Shown: positions 8,814-15,760 of the stretch, in pieces | Position numbering within the stretch: the first letter of the stretch is position 1 | How the letters are laid out: every line of letters starts with the position of its first letter | Source of the DNA: CAYWKS01 sp964458935 | GTDB lineage: Bacteria > Planctomycetota > Phycisphaerae > Phycisphaerales > Zrk34 | Direction: 5' to 3' | Length of the DNA: 64,000 bases | Assembly: GCA_964458935.1 (NCBI GenBank) | Contig: CAYWKS010000013.1 | Coordinates: forward strand, 10,276 to 74,275 | Made by a program: the position numbers and the translations under genes | The notes under the pieces: generated by a model | What the model saw: the letters and a program-made list of their open reading frames with translations, nothing else | What the model was told of the DNA's origin: nothing | Databases searched by the model: none

Positions 8814-9293
8814 TCAAAACGGTATGTCGTCACCGGACTGGTCGAAATCGGGTCCGGGCGGCGGGCTGGAAGAGCGGGGGGCCGAGCGCGACGGCCCGGC
8901 GTCGGGCCCGCCGCCGCGATACCCGCCGCCCGAATCCTCGCCGCCGCCGCCGCCGCTACCGCCCCGGCCGTCGATGAACTGGAAGTTCTCGATGAACACG
9001 CGGTGCTTGCTGCGGCGGTTGCCGTCCTTGTCCTCCCACTGGTCGAGCTGGAGCCGGCCCTCGACGAACAGGGGCCGGCCCTTGGCGGTGTACTGGTTGA
9101 GCAACTCCGCGGTGCGACCGAACGCGCGGCAGTCGACGTACAGCGTCTCCTCACCCTGCTCGCCGTCCTGGCGGCGGAACCGCCGGTTGACCGCCAGCCC
9201 GAACTCGACGACCGGCGTGTTCGACGGTAGGTAGGAAAGCTGCGGATCGCGCGTCAGGTTGCCCATGAGCATGATCTTGTTGTAGTTGGCCAT
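8814..9293 (-). CDS. ssb: single-stranded DNA-binding protein
   Basis: SSB protects and organises single-stranded DNA in replication and repair. The OB-fold occupies residues ~1-108 (NYNKIMLMGNLTRDPQL, FGLAVNRRFR, VDCRAFGRTAELL, GRPLFVEGRLQLDQW). A Gly/Ser-rich linker follows, then a C-terminal tip of acidic and hydrophobic residues ending GDDIPF, the standard site that recruits partner proteins. It lies between rpsF and rplI in the conserved S6-SSB-L9 order. Confidence 0.97.
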   Translation of the reverse strand: MANYNKIMLMGNLTRDPQLSYLPSNTPVVEFGLAVNRRFRRQDGEQGEETLYVDCRAFGRTAELLNQYTAKGRPLFVEGRLQLDQWEDKDGNRRSKHRVFIENFQFIDGRGGSGGGGGEDSGGGYRGGGPDAGPSRSAPRSSSPPPGPDFDQSGDDIPF

Positions 9294-9334
9294 GGCCGCT
9301 CCTTGCCCGGGCGTGTTCTCGCAGGCGTTGGTGT

Positions 9335-9808
9335 TCAGGACGGGTCGGCGGCGTCATTGGGGCGGGCCGGCGGGTCGTCGGCCACGGCGGCGGGCTCGGC
9401 GTCGGCGTCGTCCGGGGCCGGGCCGCTCTCCCCGGCGCCGCTGACCGCCAGCAGGTCGTCGAGCTTCTTCGCGTCGGCGAGGACCTGCTCGAGCTCCACG
9501 TCGCCCATGTGGTCGGCCCGGAGCACCATCGCCCGCAGCAGCAGCTCGCTGAGGTTGACGTCGCGCTCGATGTTGGCCACCTGCGTGCCGCGCACGCGGA
9601 AGTAGGTCAGCAGGTAGAGCCCGCGCTTCTGGCCCTCGATGGGGAACGAGAGCTTCCGCTCGTCCCAGCGGGTCATGGCGACGATCTGGGCGTCGGCGCG
9701 TTGCAGGATCTCGTTGAGGTGGTCGACCGCCTGCTGCAGGTCGCCGTCGATCGCCTGCGTGTTGAACAGGAACAGTCCCTCGTACAGTGGCAGTTGCTCG
9801 TCAGTCAT
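9335..9808 (-). CDS. rpsF: 30S ribosomal protein S6
   Basis: Ribosomal protein bS6, which normally binds the 30S platform as a dimer with S18. The core (residues ~5-105) carries the family features: LYEGLFLFNT, the RWDERKLSFPIEGQKRG segment, and YLLTYFRVRGTQVANIERD. The last ~45 residues are an acidic Ala/Asp/Pro-rich extension. It precedes ssb with a 41 bp gap. Its usual partner gene rpsR is not in this cluster. Confidence 0.94.
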   Translation of the reverse strand: MTDEQLPLYEGLFLFNTQAIDGDLQQAVDHLNEILQRADAQIVAMTRWDERKLSFPIEGQKRGLYLLTYFRVRGTQVANIERDVNLSELLLRAMVLRADHMGDVELEQVLADAKKLDDLLAVSGAGESGPAPDDADAEPAAVADDPPARPNDAADPS

Positions 9809-9865
9809 GAGAATCGTGTGCTCCTTCGTCCGGTGGCATGGGAACCCGCGTGGGCTCCGAACGAA

Positions 9866-10498
9866 TCAGGGTTGGGTTGTCCGGCGTTGGGGGTCGTCGC
9901 GGTCCGCGTCGTCGGCGCGATCGCCGCGGCGCACGTTGTACTGGTTCATGGCGGCGTCGAGGCCCCGGCCGACCCAACACTCCAGGGCGTCGGCGGCGCG
10001 GTCGAGGGCCGCGTCGATCTCGGCGGCCTGGGCATCGGTGAATCGGCCGAGCACGTAGTCCCGCTGGGCGATGGGCCGGCCGTCGACCTCGGGCTCGCCG
10101 ATGCCCAGCCGCAGCCGGGGGAACGCGTCGCCGCCGAGGCGGCGGATGATGTCGGCCATGCCGTTGTGCCCGCCGTCGCCGCCCCCGGGCCGGATGCGGA
10201 TCGCCCCGGTCGGCAGCGCGGTCTCATCGACGACGACCATGATCGCGGCGGGGTCGAGCTTGAAGAACCGCGCCGCCTCGCCGACCGCCTGGCCGCTGCG
10301 GTTCATGTAAGTGGTCGGCTGCATGAGCATGACGCGCTGGCCGGCGATGTGCCCTTCGAGGCAGCCGGCATGGAACCGCGCCCGGGGCTGGCTCAGCCCG
10401 TGCCGCGTCGCCAGCCGGTCGACCGCCATGAACCCGACGTTGTGTCGGGTCTTCGCGTATTCGCTGCCCGGGTTGCCCAATCCGACGATCAATTTCAT
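9866..10498 (-). CDS. pth: peptidyl-tRNA hydrolase
   Basis: Pth releases peptides from peptidyl-tRNAs that drop off ribosomes. The protein has 210 residues. The active-site features are visible: KLIVGLGNPGSEYAKTRHNVGF at the N-terminus with catalytic His in TRHNVG, the QPTTYMNRSG loop, VVVDETALPTG and GGGDGGHNGM. It lies between rplY and rpsF, a common pairing with the L25/CTC gene. A ~35-residue tail rich in Asp and Arg follows the conserved domain. Confidence 0.96.
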   Translation of the reverse strand: MKLIVGLGNPGSEYAKTRHNVGFMAVDRLATRHGLSQPRARFHAGCLEGHIAGQRVMLMQPTTYMNRSGQAVGEAARFFKLDPAAIMVVVDETALPTGAIRIRPGGGDGGHNGMADIIRRLGGDAFPRLRLGIGEPEVDGRPIAQRDYVLGRFTDAQAAEIDAALDRAADALECWVGRGLDAAMNQYNVRRGDRADDADRDDPQRRTTQP

Positions 10499-10521
10499 TA
10501 TCCGTGCCAGGCCGCGCGGGA

Positions 10522-11208
10522 TTACTCGGCCTTGTCCTCGCCTTCACCGGCTTCGCCTTGCTCGTCCTCGCGCTCGGTGATGACCTCGGGTTCGGCGGCG
10601 GCCTCACCGCCTTCGGCGGCCTCCTCGAGCGCCTCAAACTCCTCTTCGGTCACAACGCTGATGCTGGCGACCGCGGTGTCGGGGTCGCTGACCGCCTTGA
10701 TCCCGGCCGGCAGCGCCAGGTCGCCGACGGTCAGCGAGTCGTTGACGTCGAGGCTGCTGACGTCCACGGTGATCTGGTCGGGGATCTGGTCGGCGCGGCA
10801 GACGATCTCGAGGTCGGTCATCGGGTGTTCGAGGAACGCGCCGGACTGCTTGAGGCCCGGGGCGGCGTCCTGGCCGGTCACCTCGAGCGGGACCCAGACC
10901 TGCACGTCTTCGGTCAGGTCGATCCGCGCCAGGTCGACGTGGATGATCGAGTCGCCGAGGTGGTCGTACTGCACGGCCTTGATGAGGACGGTCTGCTGGC
11001 CGCTGCCGTTGAGGGCGATCTCCAGCAGGTGGGCGCCGTCGTGCAGGGCGTGGTGGACCTCGTGGGCGTTGACGGCGATGTGCTCGGGCGCCTCGCCGTG
11101 GCCGTAGATCACCGCCGGCAGCTTGCCGGCGCGCCGCAGTCGCGCGGCGTACTTGGTCCCGGTGTGTTCTCGCAACTCGCCAGTCAGTTTGGGTGTTTCG
11201 TGTGCCAT
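10522..11208 (-). CDS. rplY: 50S ribosomal protein L25 / general stress protein CTC
   Basis: A 228-residue two-domain bL25 of the CTC type, which binds 5S rRNA. The N-terminal L25 barrel runs to ~95 (LTGELREHTGTKYAARLRRAGKLP, VIYGHGEAPEHIAV). The C-terminal TL5/CTC domain follows (LVPL-type segment VQVWVPLEVTGQ, then LDVNDSLTVGDLALPAGI). The protein ends in a long Glu/Ala-rich acidic tail (~190-228). It lies 23 bp upstream of pth and follows prs, an order known from many bacteria. Confidence 0.93.
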   Translation of the reverse strand: MAHETPKLTGELREHTGTKYAARLRRAGKLPAVIYGHGEAPEHIAVNAHEVHHALHDGAHLLEIALNGSGQQTVLIKAVQYDHLGDSIIHVDLARIDLTEDVQVWVPLEVTGQDAAPGLKQSGAFLEHPMTDLEIVCRADQIPDQITVDVSSLDVNDSLTVGDLALPAGIKAVSDPDTAVASISVVTEEEFEALEEAAEGGEAAAEPEVITEREDEQGEAGEGEDKAE

Positions 11209-11256
11209 CGTGTTACCTCATGCGGTGCTGTTGGCGGCCGCCACGGCGACCGTCGA

Positions 11257-12240
11257 TCATCGCTTTCCTCCGCTGCCCTGACGGAACAGGGCGCTGACGG
11301 ACCGGTTGTGGTGGATGCGGCGGAGCGCTTCGCCGATCAGCTCGGCGACGCTCAACTCGACGAGCTTGTCGGCGATGGGGGCGCAGCGCTGGCCGCAGGG
11401 GATCGTATCGGTGGTGATCAGCCGGCTGATCGGCGACTCGCTGAGCCGCTCCATCGCCAGCCCCACGAGCACCGGGTGGGTGCAGGCGGCGATGACCTCG
11501 CGGGCGCCCTGCTCCATCACCAGCTCCGCGGCGCCGCACATCGTGCCGGCCGTCGTGATCATGTCGTCGACCATGAACACGGTCTTGTCCTTGACCTGCC
11601 CGATGAGGTTGGCGCTCTTGACGTCGCTGCCGGAGCGGCGGCGCTTGTCGATGATGGCCAGGTCGCCGTTGAGCATGCTCGCGTACATGTTCGCGGTCTT
11701 GACGTTGCCCACGTCCGGGCTGACCAGCACCAGGTCGCTCAACTCGTCGCGGATCGACTCGACGTAGTCGACGATGACCGGCGCGGCGAACAGGTGGTCG
11801 AGCGGGATGTCGAAGAAGCCCTGGATCTGCTCGGCGTGCAGGTCGATGGTCACGACCCGGTTGGCCCCGGCGGTCGTGATCAGGTTCGCCACGAGCTTGG
11901 CGGTGATGGGGACGCGGCCCTCGTGCTTGCGGTCCTGGCGGGCGTAACCGAAGTAGGGGATCACCGCCGTGATGCTCCGCGCCGACGCCCGGCGGAGGCA
12001 GTCGATGTAGATCAACAGCTCCATCAGGTGCGCGTTGACCGGGTGGTAGGTCGACTGGATGACGAAGCAGTCCCGGCCACGCACGTCCTCCTCGACCTTC
12101 ACGATGATCTCGCCGTCGGGGAACATGTCGGTATGGCCCTGCCCGACGCTGAGGCCCTGGCTCTTGCACAGCCGCTCCGTCAGGTCGCGCGAGGCCCGCC
12201 CGGAGAAGATCCGCAGGTCATTTTCGTCCGGTGGGCTCAT
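11257..12240 (-). CDS. prs: ribose-phosphate pyrophosphokinase
   Basis: PRPP synthetase converts ribose 5-phosphate and ATP to PRPP, the precursor for nucleotides, histidine and tryptophan. I set the start at the ATG giving MSPPDENDLRIF, 8 bp downstream of glmU; the frame is open further upstream but that lies inside glmU. The length of 327 is typical. Signature segments include GHTDMFPDGEI, the ATP-site region around FGYARQDRKHEGRVPI, and the PRPP loop VDDMITTAGTM. It is probably co-transcribed with glmU and rplY. Confidence 0.96.
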   Translation of the reverse strand: MSPPDENDLRIFSGRASRDLTERLCKSQGLSVGQGHTDMFPDGEIIVKVEEDVRGRDCFVIQSTYHPVNAHLMELLIYIDCLRRASARSITAVIPYFGYARQDRKHEGRVPITAKLVANLITTAGANRVVTIDLHAEQIQGFFDIPLDHLFAAPVIVDYVESIRDELSDLVLVSPDVGNVKTANMYASMLNGDLAIIDKRRRSGSDVKSANLIGQVKDKTVFMVDDMITTAGTMCGAAELVMEQGAREVIAACTHPVLVGLAMERLSESPISRLITTDTIPCGQRCAPIADKLVELSVAELIGEALRRIHHNRSVSALFRQGSGGKR

Positions 12241-12248
12241 ATCGGCGC

Positions 12249-13052
12249 TCAGGCTCCGGTGGGTGCGGTCGGCGTGTCGGCCAGCCGCTCTCGCAGGATG
12301 GCGTCGACCTCGGCCAACTGGTCGGGGGTGTTGATGCTCAGCACGTCCTCGGCGGGTACCGCGTCGACGACGGCGACGCGTCGGCCCGATTCGCGGAGCA
12401 TCCGAAAGACGTCGGTGATGTAGTACTCGCCCTTGGCGTTGTCGTTGCTCAGCCGCGGCAGCGCCTCGAACAACGCCGCCGCCTTGAAGCAGTAGTAGCT
12501 GGGGTTGACCTCGCGGATCGCACGCTGCGCGTCGCTGGCGTCCTTGTGCTCGACGATCCCCAGCAGGTCCCCGGCCTCGTCGCGGACGATGCGGCCGTAC
12601 CCGCTGGCGTCGTCGAGGACGGCGGTGGCGAGCGTGGCGGCGGCGCCGGTTCGGCGGTGCGTGTCGATCAGCGTCTGAAGCGTGCGGGCGTGGATGAGCG
12701 GGCCGTCGCCGCAGAGCACCAGCACGTCCAGGTCGCCGGCGTCGGTGTAGAGCGGGGCGGCCTGCTGGACGGCGTGGCCCGTGCCCAGCTGCTGGGTCTG
12801 CTCCACGAAGTCGATGTCGCGATCGTTGCCGACGGCCTGACGAACGCGGTCGGCGCCGTGACCGACCACGAGCACGCTCCGCCGGGCGCCGACCGCCCGG
12901 GCCGCGTCCACGACCCACTGGACCATGGGCCGACCGGCGACCTCGTGAAGCACCTTGGGCAGGTCGCTGTTCATCCGCGTGCCCTTGCCCGCGGCGAGGA
13001 TGACGGCCTCGATGGGCGCCGATGGATCGGGGGTATCTGTCGGGCCGACCAT
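12249..13052 (-). CDS. glmU: UDP-N-acetylglucosamine pyrophosphorylase domain protein (GlmU N-terminal half only)
   Basis: This nucleotidyltransferase makes UDP-GlcNAc from GlcNAc-1-phosphate and UTP for peptidoglycan and envelope sugars. The sugar-nucleotide loop is at the N-terminus (AVILAAGKGTRMNSDLPKVL). The QLGTGHAVQ motif, LCGDGPLI and EYYITDVF also match GlmU. At 267 residues it stops after this domain. The left-handed beta-helix acetyltransferase half found in standard GlmU is absent, so GlcN-1-P acetylation must come from another gene. The start at the ATG before VGPTDTP has GGAG 8 nt upstream; the 22-codon extension further 5' has no support. Confidence 0.9.
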   Translation of the reverse strand: MVGPTDTPDPSAPIEAVILAAGKGTRMNSDLPKVLHEVAGRPMVQWVVDAARAVGARRSVLVVGHGADRVRQAVGNDRDIDFVEQTQQLGTGHAVQQAAPLYTDAGDLDVLVLCGDGPLIHARTLQTLIDTHRRTGAAATLATAVLDDASGYGRIVRDEAGDLLGIVEHKDASDAQRAIREVNPSYYCFKAAALFEALPRLSNDNAKGEYYITDVFRMLRESGRRVAVVDAVPAEDVLSINTPDQLAEVDAILRERLADTPTAPTGA

Positions 13053-13128
13053 GCAAAGTCTCCGCTTATCTGTCGTTCTGACCGCATCGTGTGCGGCCAG
13101 TCCGCTGGCTCCAGCCACCTGCGAGAAC

Positions 13129-13199
13129 CAGGCCCGCCTGGATTCGAACCAGGAACGCCAGGACCAAAACCTGGTGTGTTGCCGTTACACCACGGGCCT
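13129..13199 (-). tRNA. tRNA-Gln(TTG)
   Basis: On the minus strand this folds as a full cloverleaf. The acceptor stem AGGCCCG pairs with CGGGCCT. The D stem is GTGT/ACAC, the anticodon stem CCAGG/CCTGG encloses loop TTTTGGT (anticodon TTG), and T stem CCTGG/CCAGG encloses TTCGAAT. The discriminator base is G, as expected for glutamine. CCA is not encoded. It lies 76 bp upstream of glmU. Confidence 0.95.
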
Positions 13200-13446
13200 T
13201 CAAAAACACGTCGAGCGCGGCCGGCGACCGCGTCGTTGCCTGTTCAGGCGCGGTTTCCGGGTCCGGCGTGAGGTTGCCGGCAGAGGGGAAGCCGCGGCGG
13301 ACTTTGCTGAGCTGGACAGGCGCTGGATCGTGCCGCGTGGCCTGCCCTTCTCCGCGCCGCTCCCGAGGGATTGTCACGGATGGCCCTGCGTGGCAAAGTC
13401 ATGGCCCAGTCTACCGGCGGTGGTGGGGCTGTCAAGGCGGTCGGTC

Positions 13447-13474
13447 TTGACAAAACCCCCGTCCGCCGTAAACT
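13447..13474 (+). promoter_or_regulatory. sigma-70-type promoter for rplM
   Basis: TTGACA (13447-13452), a 16-bp spacer and TAAACT (13469-13474) predict transcription from about 13481, ~32 nt before the rplM ATG. The 313-bp gap between tRNA-Gln and rplM (13200-13512) otherwise shows no gene. Confidence 0.75.
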
Positions 13475-13512
13475 GACGGGTCTTTGCCTGAGGCTACCGA
13501 GGCAGCTACACC

Positions 13513-13947
13513 ATGGAACGCCAGACGACATTTACCAATCCCGACCAGCTCGAGCAGGGCTGGCACCTCGTCGACGCCGACGGCCAGGTGCTCGGTCGGC
13601 TCGCGACCCGGATCGCCACGATCCTGATGGGCAAGCACCGGCCGCAGTACACGCCGCACATGGACACCGGTGAGTTCGTGGTCGTGATCAACGCGGCGAA
13701 GGTCCAGTTGACCGGCCGCAAGCTCGACCAGAAGTTCCACCACCGCTACAGCGGCTACCCCGGCGGTTTGAAGAGCGTGAGCTACCGCCAGCTCCGCGAC
13801 GAGCGGCCGGAGAAGCTGATCGAGTTGGCGGTGCGGCGGATGCTGCCCAAGAGCGGCCTCGGCGAGCGGATGATGAAGAAGATGAAGGTGTACGCGGGCG
13901 CCGAGCACCCGCACGCGGCGCAGCAGCCGGTCACCCTGGAACTGTAA
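13513..13947 (+). CDS. rplM: 50S ribosomal protein L13
   Basis: Ribosomal protein uL13, an early assembly protein of the 50S subunit, 144 residues (standard). Signatures are WHLVDADGQVLGRLATRIA near the N-terminus, GKHRPQYTPH, the FVVVINAAKVQLTGRK strand, and RMLPKSGLGERMMKKMKVY in the C-terminal half. It is paired with rpsI 34 bp downstream, the universal L13-S9 operon. A strong TTGACA promoter lies just upstream. Confidence 0.97.
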   Translation: MERQTTFTNPDQLEQGWHLVDADGQVLGRLATRIATILMGKHRPQYTPHMDTGEFVVVINAAKVQLTGRKLDQKFHHRYSGYPGGLKSVSYRQLRDERPEKLIELAVRRMLPKSGLGERMMKKMKVYAGAEHPHAAQQPVTLEL

Positions 13948-13981
13948 TCGCACCCCGTATTTTCGGTTGAGTGGACCATCC

Positions 13982-14479
13982 ATGTCAGACCAGGACACGA
14001 GCGTGAATGTTGAAGCGACCGGGACGGCCGAAGTGCCGGTCGAACCGGTTGTCGCGGCGGCGCCCAGCGCCCCGCGTCCCCTGCCGCCGGGCCAGCACTG
14101 GTTCTGGGGCACCGGCCGTCGCAAGACATCGGTCGCGCGGGTGAGGATCCGCCCGGGCCAGGGTAATTTCCTCATCAACGGCCGGCGGATCGACCGCTAC
14201 TTCACCGAGATGCGGGACCGCAGCGACATGACCGCGCCGCTGGAGGCGACCAAGACCGCCGGGTCGCTGGACGTGTACGTCAACGTCAGCGGCGGCGGGC
14301 CGAGCGGCCAGGCGGGCGCCGTGCGGCTGGGCCTGTGCCGCGCCCTCAAAGACTACGACCCGGCGCTGGAGCCCATCCTCCGCGAGAACGGGTTCCTCAC
14401 CGTCGACAGCCGCCAGGTCGAACGCAAGAAGTACGGCCAGCCCGGCGCTCGCCGCCGCTTCCAGTTCTCCAAGCGGTAA
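13982..14479 (+). CDS. rpsI: 30S ribosomal protein S9
   Basis: Ribosomal protein uS9, whose C-terminal tail reaches the P-site tRNA. The conserved domain starts at ~40 (WGTGRRKTSVARVRIRPG) and ends in the invariant basic tail (RKKYGQPGARRRFQFSKR). It carries an N-terminal Pro/Ala-rich extension of ~35 residues. I prefer the ATG at 13982; an in-frame GTG 15 bp upstream lacks support. A strong intrinsic terminator follows at 14506. Confidence 0.96.
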   Translation: MSDQDTSVNVEATGTAEVPVEPVVAAAPSAPRPLPPGQHWFWGTGRRKTSVARVRIRPGQGNFLINGRRIDRYFTEMRDRSDMTAPLEATKTAGSLDVYVNVSGGGPSGQAGAVRLGLCRALKDYDPALEPILRENGFLTVDSRQVERKKYGQPGARRRFQFSKR

Positions 14480-14505
14480 GCAGCGACCCTTCCATGCCAA
14501 ACCCC

Positions 14506-14536
14506 AGCCCGCGGATGGCCATCCGCGGGCTTTTTC
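14506..14536 (+). terminator. intrinsic terminator of the rplM-rpsI operon
   Basis: A perfect 11-bp inverted repeat (14506-14516 with 14521-14531, four-base GGCC turn) runs directly into a T tract (TTTTT). It lies 27 bp after the rpsI stop. Confidence 0.92.
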
Positions 14537-14544
14537 CTTATCGT
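14516..14544 (+). promoter_or_regulatory. candidate leaderless promoter of the 2-hydroxyacid dehydrogenase gene
   Basis: TATCGT at 14539-14544 stands exactly 7 nt before the ATG at 14552, with a weak -35 (TGGCCA) 17 bp upstream inside the terminator arm. No Shine-Dalgarno is present. Support comes from the same layout at five other genes here. Confidence 0.4.
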
Positions 14545-14551
14545 CGACGGC

Positions 14552-15532
14552 ATGGCCAGGGTCTATATTACGCAACCGTTCCCCGGCGACGGCGCGGCGA
14601 TGATCGAACACGCCGGTCACGACGTGACGGTCCACGACGGCGACGGCTCGCCGCCGCGTCCGGCGCTGCTCAGCGGCGTCGCCGGCTGCGAGGCCGTCCT
14701 CTGCCACCTCAGCGAGTCGATTGACGCGGAGGTGATGGACGCGGCCGGCCCGGGCCTGAAGGTCATCAGCAACTACGCCGTGGGGTTCAACAACATCGAC
14801 GTGCCCGAGGCGACGCGGCGGGGGATCGTGGTCTGCAACACGCCGGGGGTGCTGAGCGAAGCCACGGCGGATATCGCCTGGGCGCTGCTGTTGGGTATGG
14901 CGCGGCGCGTCGCCGAGGGCGATCGGCTCATGCGTACGGGCGCGTGGACCGGCTGGAAGCCGGCCGAACTGCTCGGCGGCGACCTGGTCGGGCGGACGCT
15001 GGCGATCGTGGGCGCGGGGCGGATCGGCTACTGCGTCGCGCGGCGGGCGATGGGCTGGAACATGAAGATCGTCTATGTTGCCCGGCGCCGGCATGAGGAG
15101 TTCGAGCGCGATTTCGCCGCGCCCATGGTCGATCTCGACGAGGCGCTGCGAACGGCCGACTTCGTTTCGCTGCACGTGCCGCTGACCGACCAGACCAAGC
15201 ACATGATCGACGCGAGGCGGCTTCAGTTAATGAAGCCCGCTGCGTACCTGATCAACACGGCCCGTGGCGCGGTCGTCGACGAATCGGCGTTGGTCGAGGC
15301 GCTGCGGGCGGGCACGATCGCCGGGGCGGGGCTGGATGTCTATGAGCATGAACCACGAATGACCCCGGGGCTCGCAGACTGCGCTAACGTGTTGCTGCTG
15401 CCCCACCTGGGATCGGCGGCGGTCGGGACACGGACCGCGATGGGCCGCATCGCCGCCGACAACCTGCTCGCGGTCCTTGCCGGCGGTGAACCCGAGCACC
15501 CGGTGAACCCCGAAGCGATCCGCGGTCGGTGA
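14552..15532 (+). CDS. D-2-hydroxyacid dehydrogenase (glyoxylate/hydroxypyruvate reductase-like)
   Basis: A 326-residue NAD(P)-dependent D-isomer-specific 2-hydroxyacid dehydrogenase. The substrate domain contains SNYAVGFNNIDV. The Rossmann nucleotide site is GRTLAIVGAGRIGYCVARR (~145-165). Catalytic Arg lies in NTARGAVVDE, Glu in the GLDVYEHEPR region, and the active-site His in LLPHLGSA. It resembles glyoxylate/glycerate dehydrogenases most; D-lactate or phosphoglycerate dehydrogenase cannot be excluded, although no ACT regulatory domain is present. It lies immediately after a terminator, so it has its own promoter. Confidence 0.88.
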   Translation: MARVYITQPFPGDGAAMIEHAGHDVTVHDGDGSPPRPALLSGVAGCEAVLCHLSESIDAEVMDAAGPGLKVISNYAVGFNNIDVPEATRRGIVVCNTPGVLSEATADIAWALLLGMARRVAEGDRLMRTGAWTGWKPAELLGGDLVGRTLAIVGAGRIGYCVARRAMGWNMKIVYVARRRHEEFERDFAAPMVDLDEALRTADFVSLHVPLTDQTKHMIDARRLQLMKPAAYLINTARGAVVDESALVEALRAGTIAGAGLDVYEHEPRMTPGLADCANVLLLPHLGSAAVGTRTAMGRIAADNLLAVLAGGEPEHPVNPEAIRGR

Positions 15533-15760
15533 AGCGTTTTGTTTGTGTCATATTGTGGGCTTTGAGGCTGGCCCTGTCTTTGCACGTCCGAGATTGAATA
15601 TCATGGGTCGGCCAAAGGTCGCGTCGTCATCTGGTCGATAATAACGCCATTGTCCGGTGCGCATGGCCGTAGCCGGACGACGTTTGTCGGCTGTACCGTC
15701 TGTGCGGCCCAACGGCGAAACTGAGACGTATATACCCCAAGAAGGCAGGACGCCCATCCC

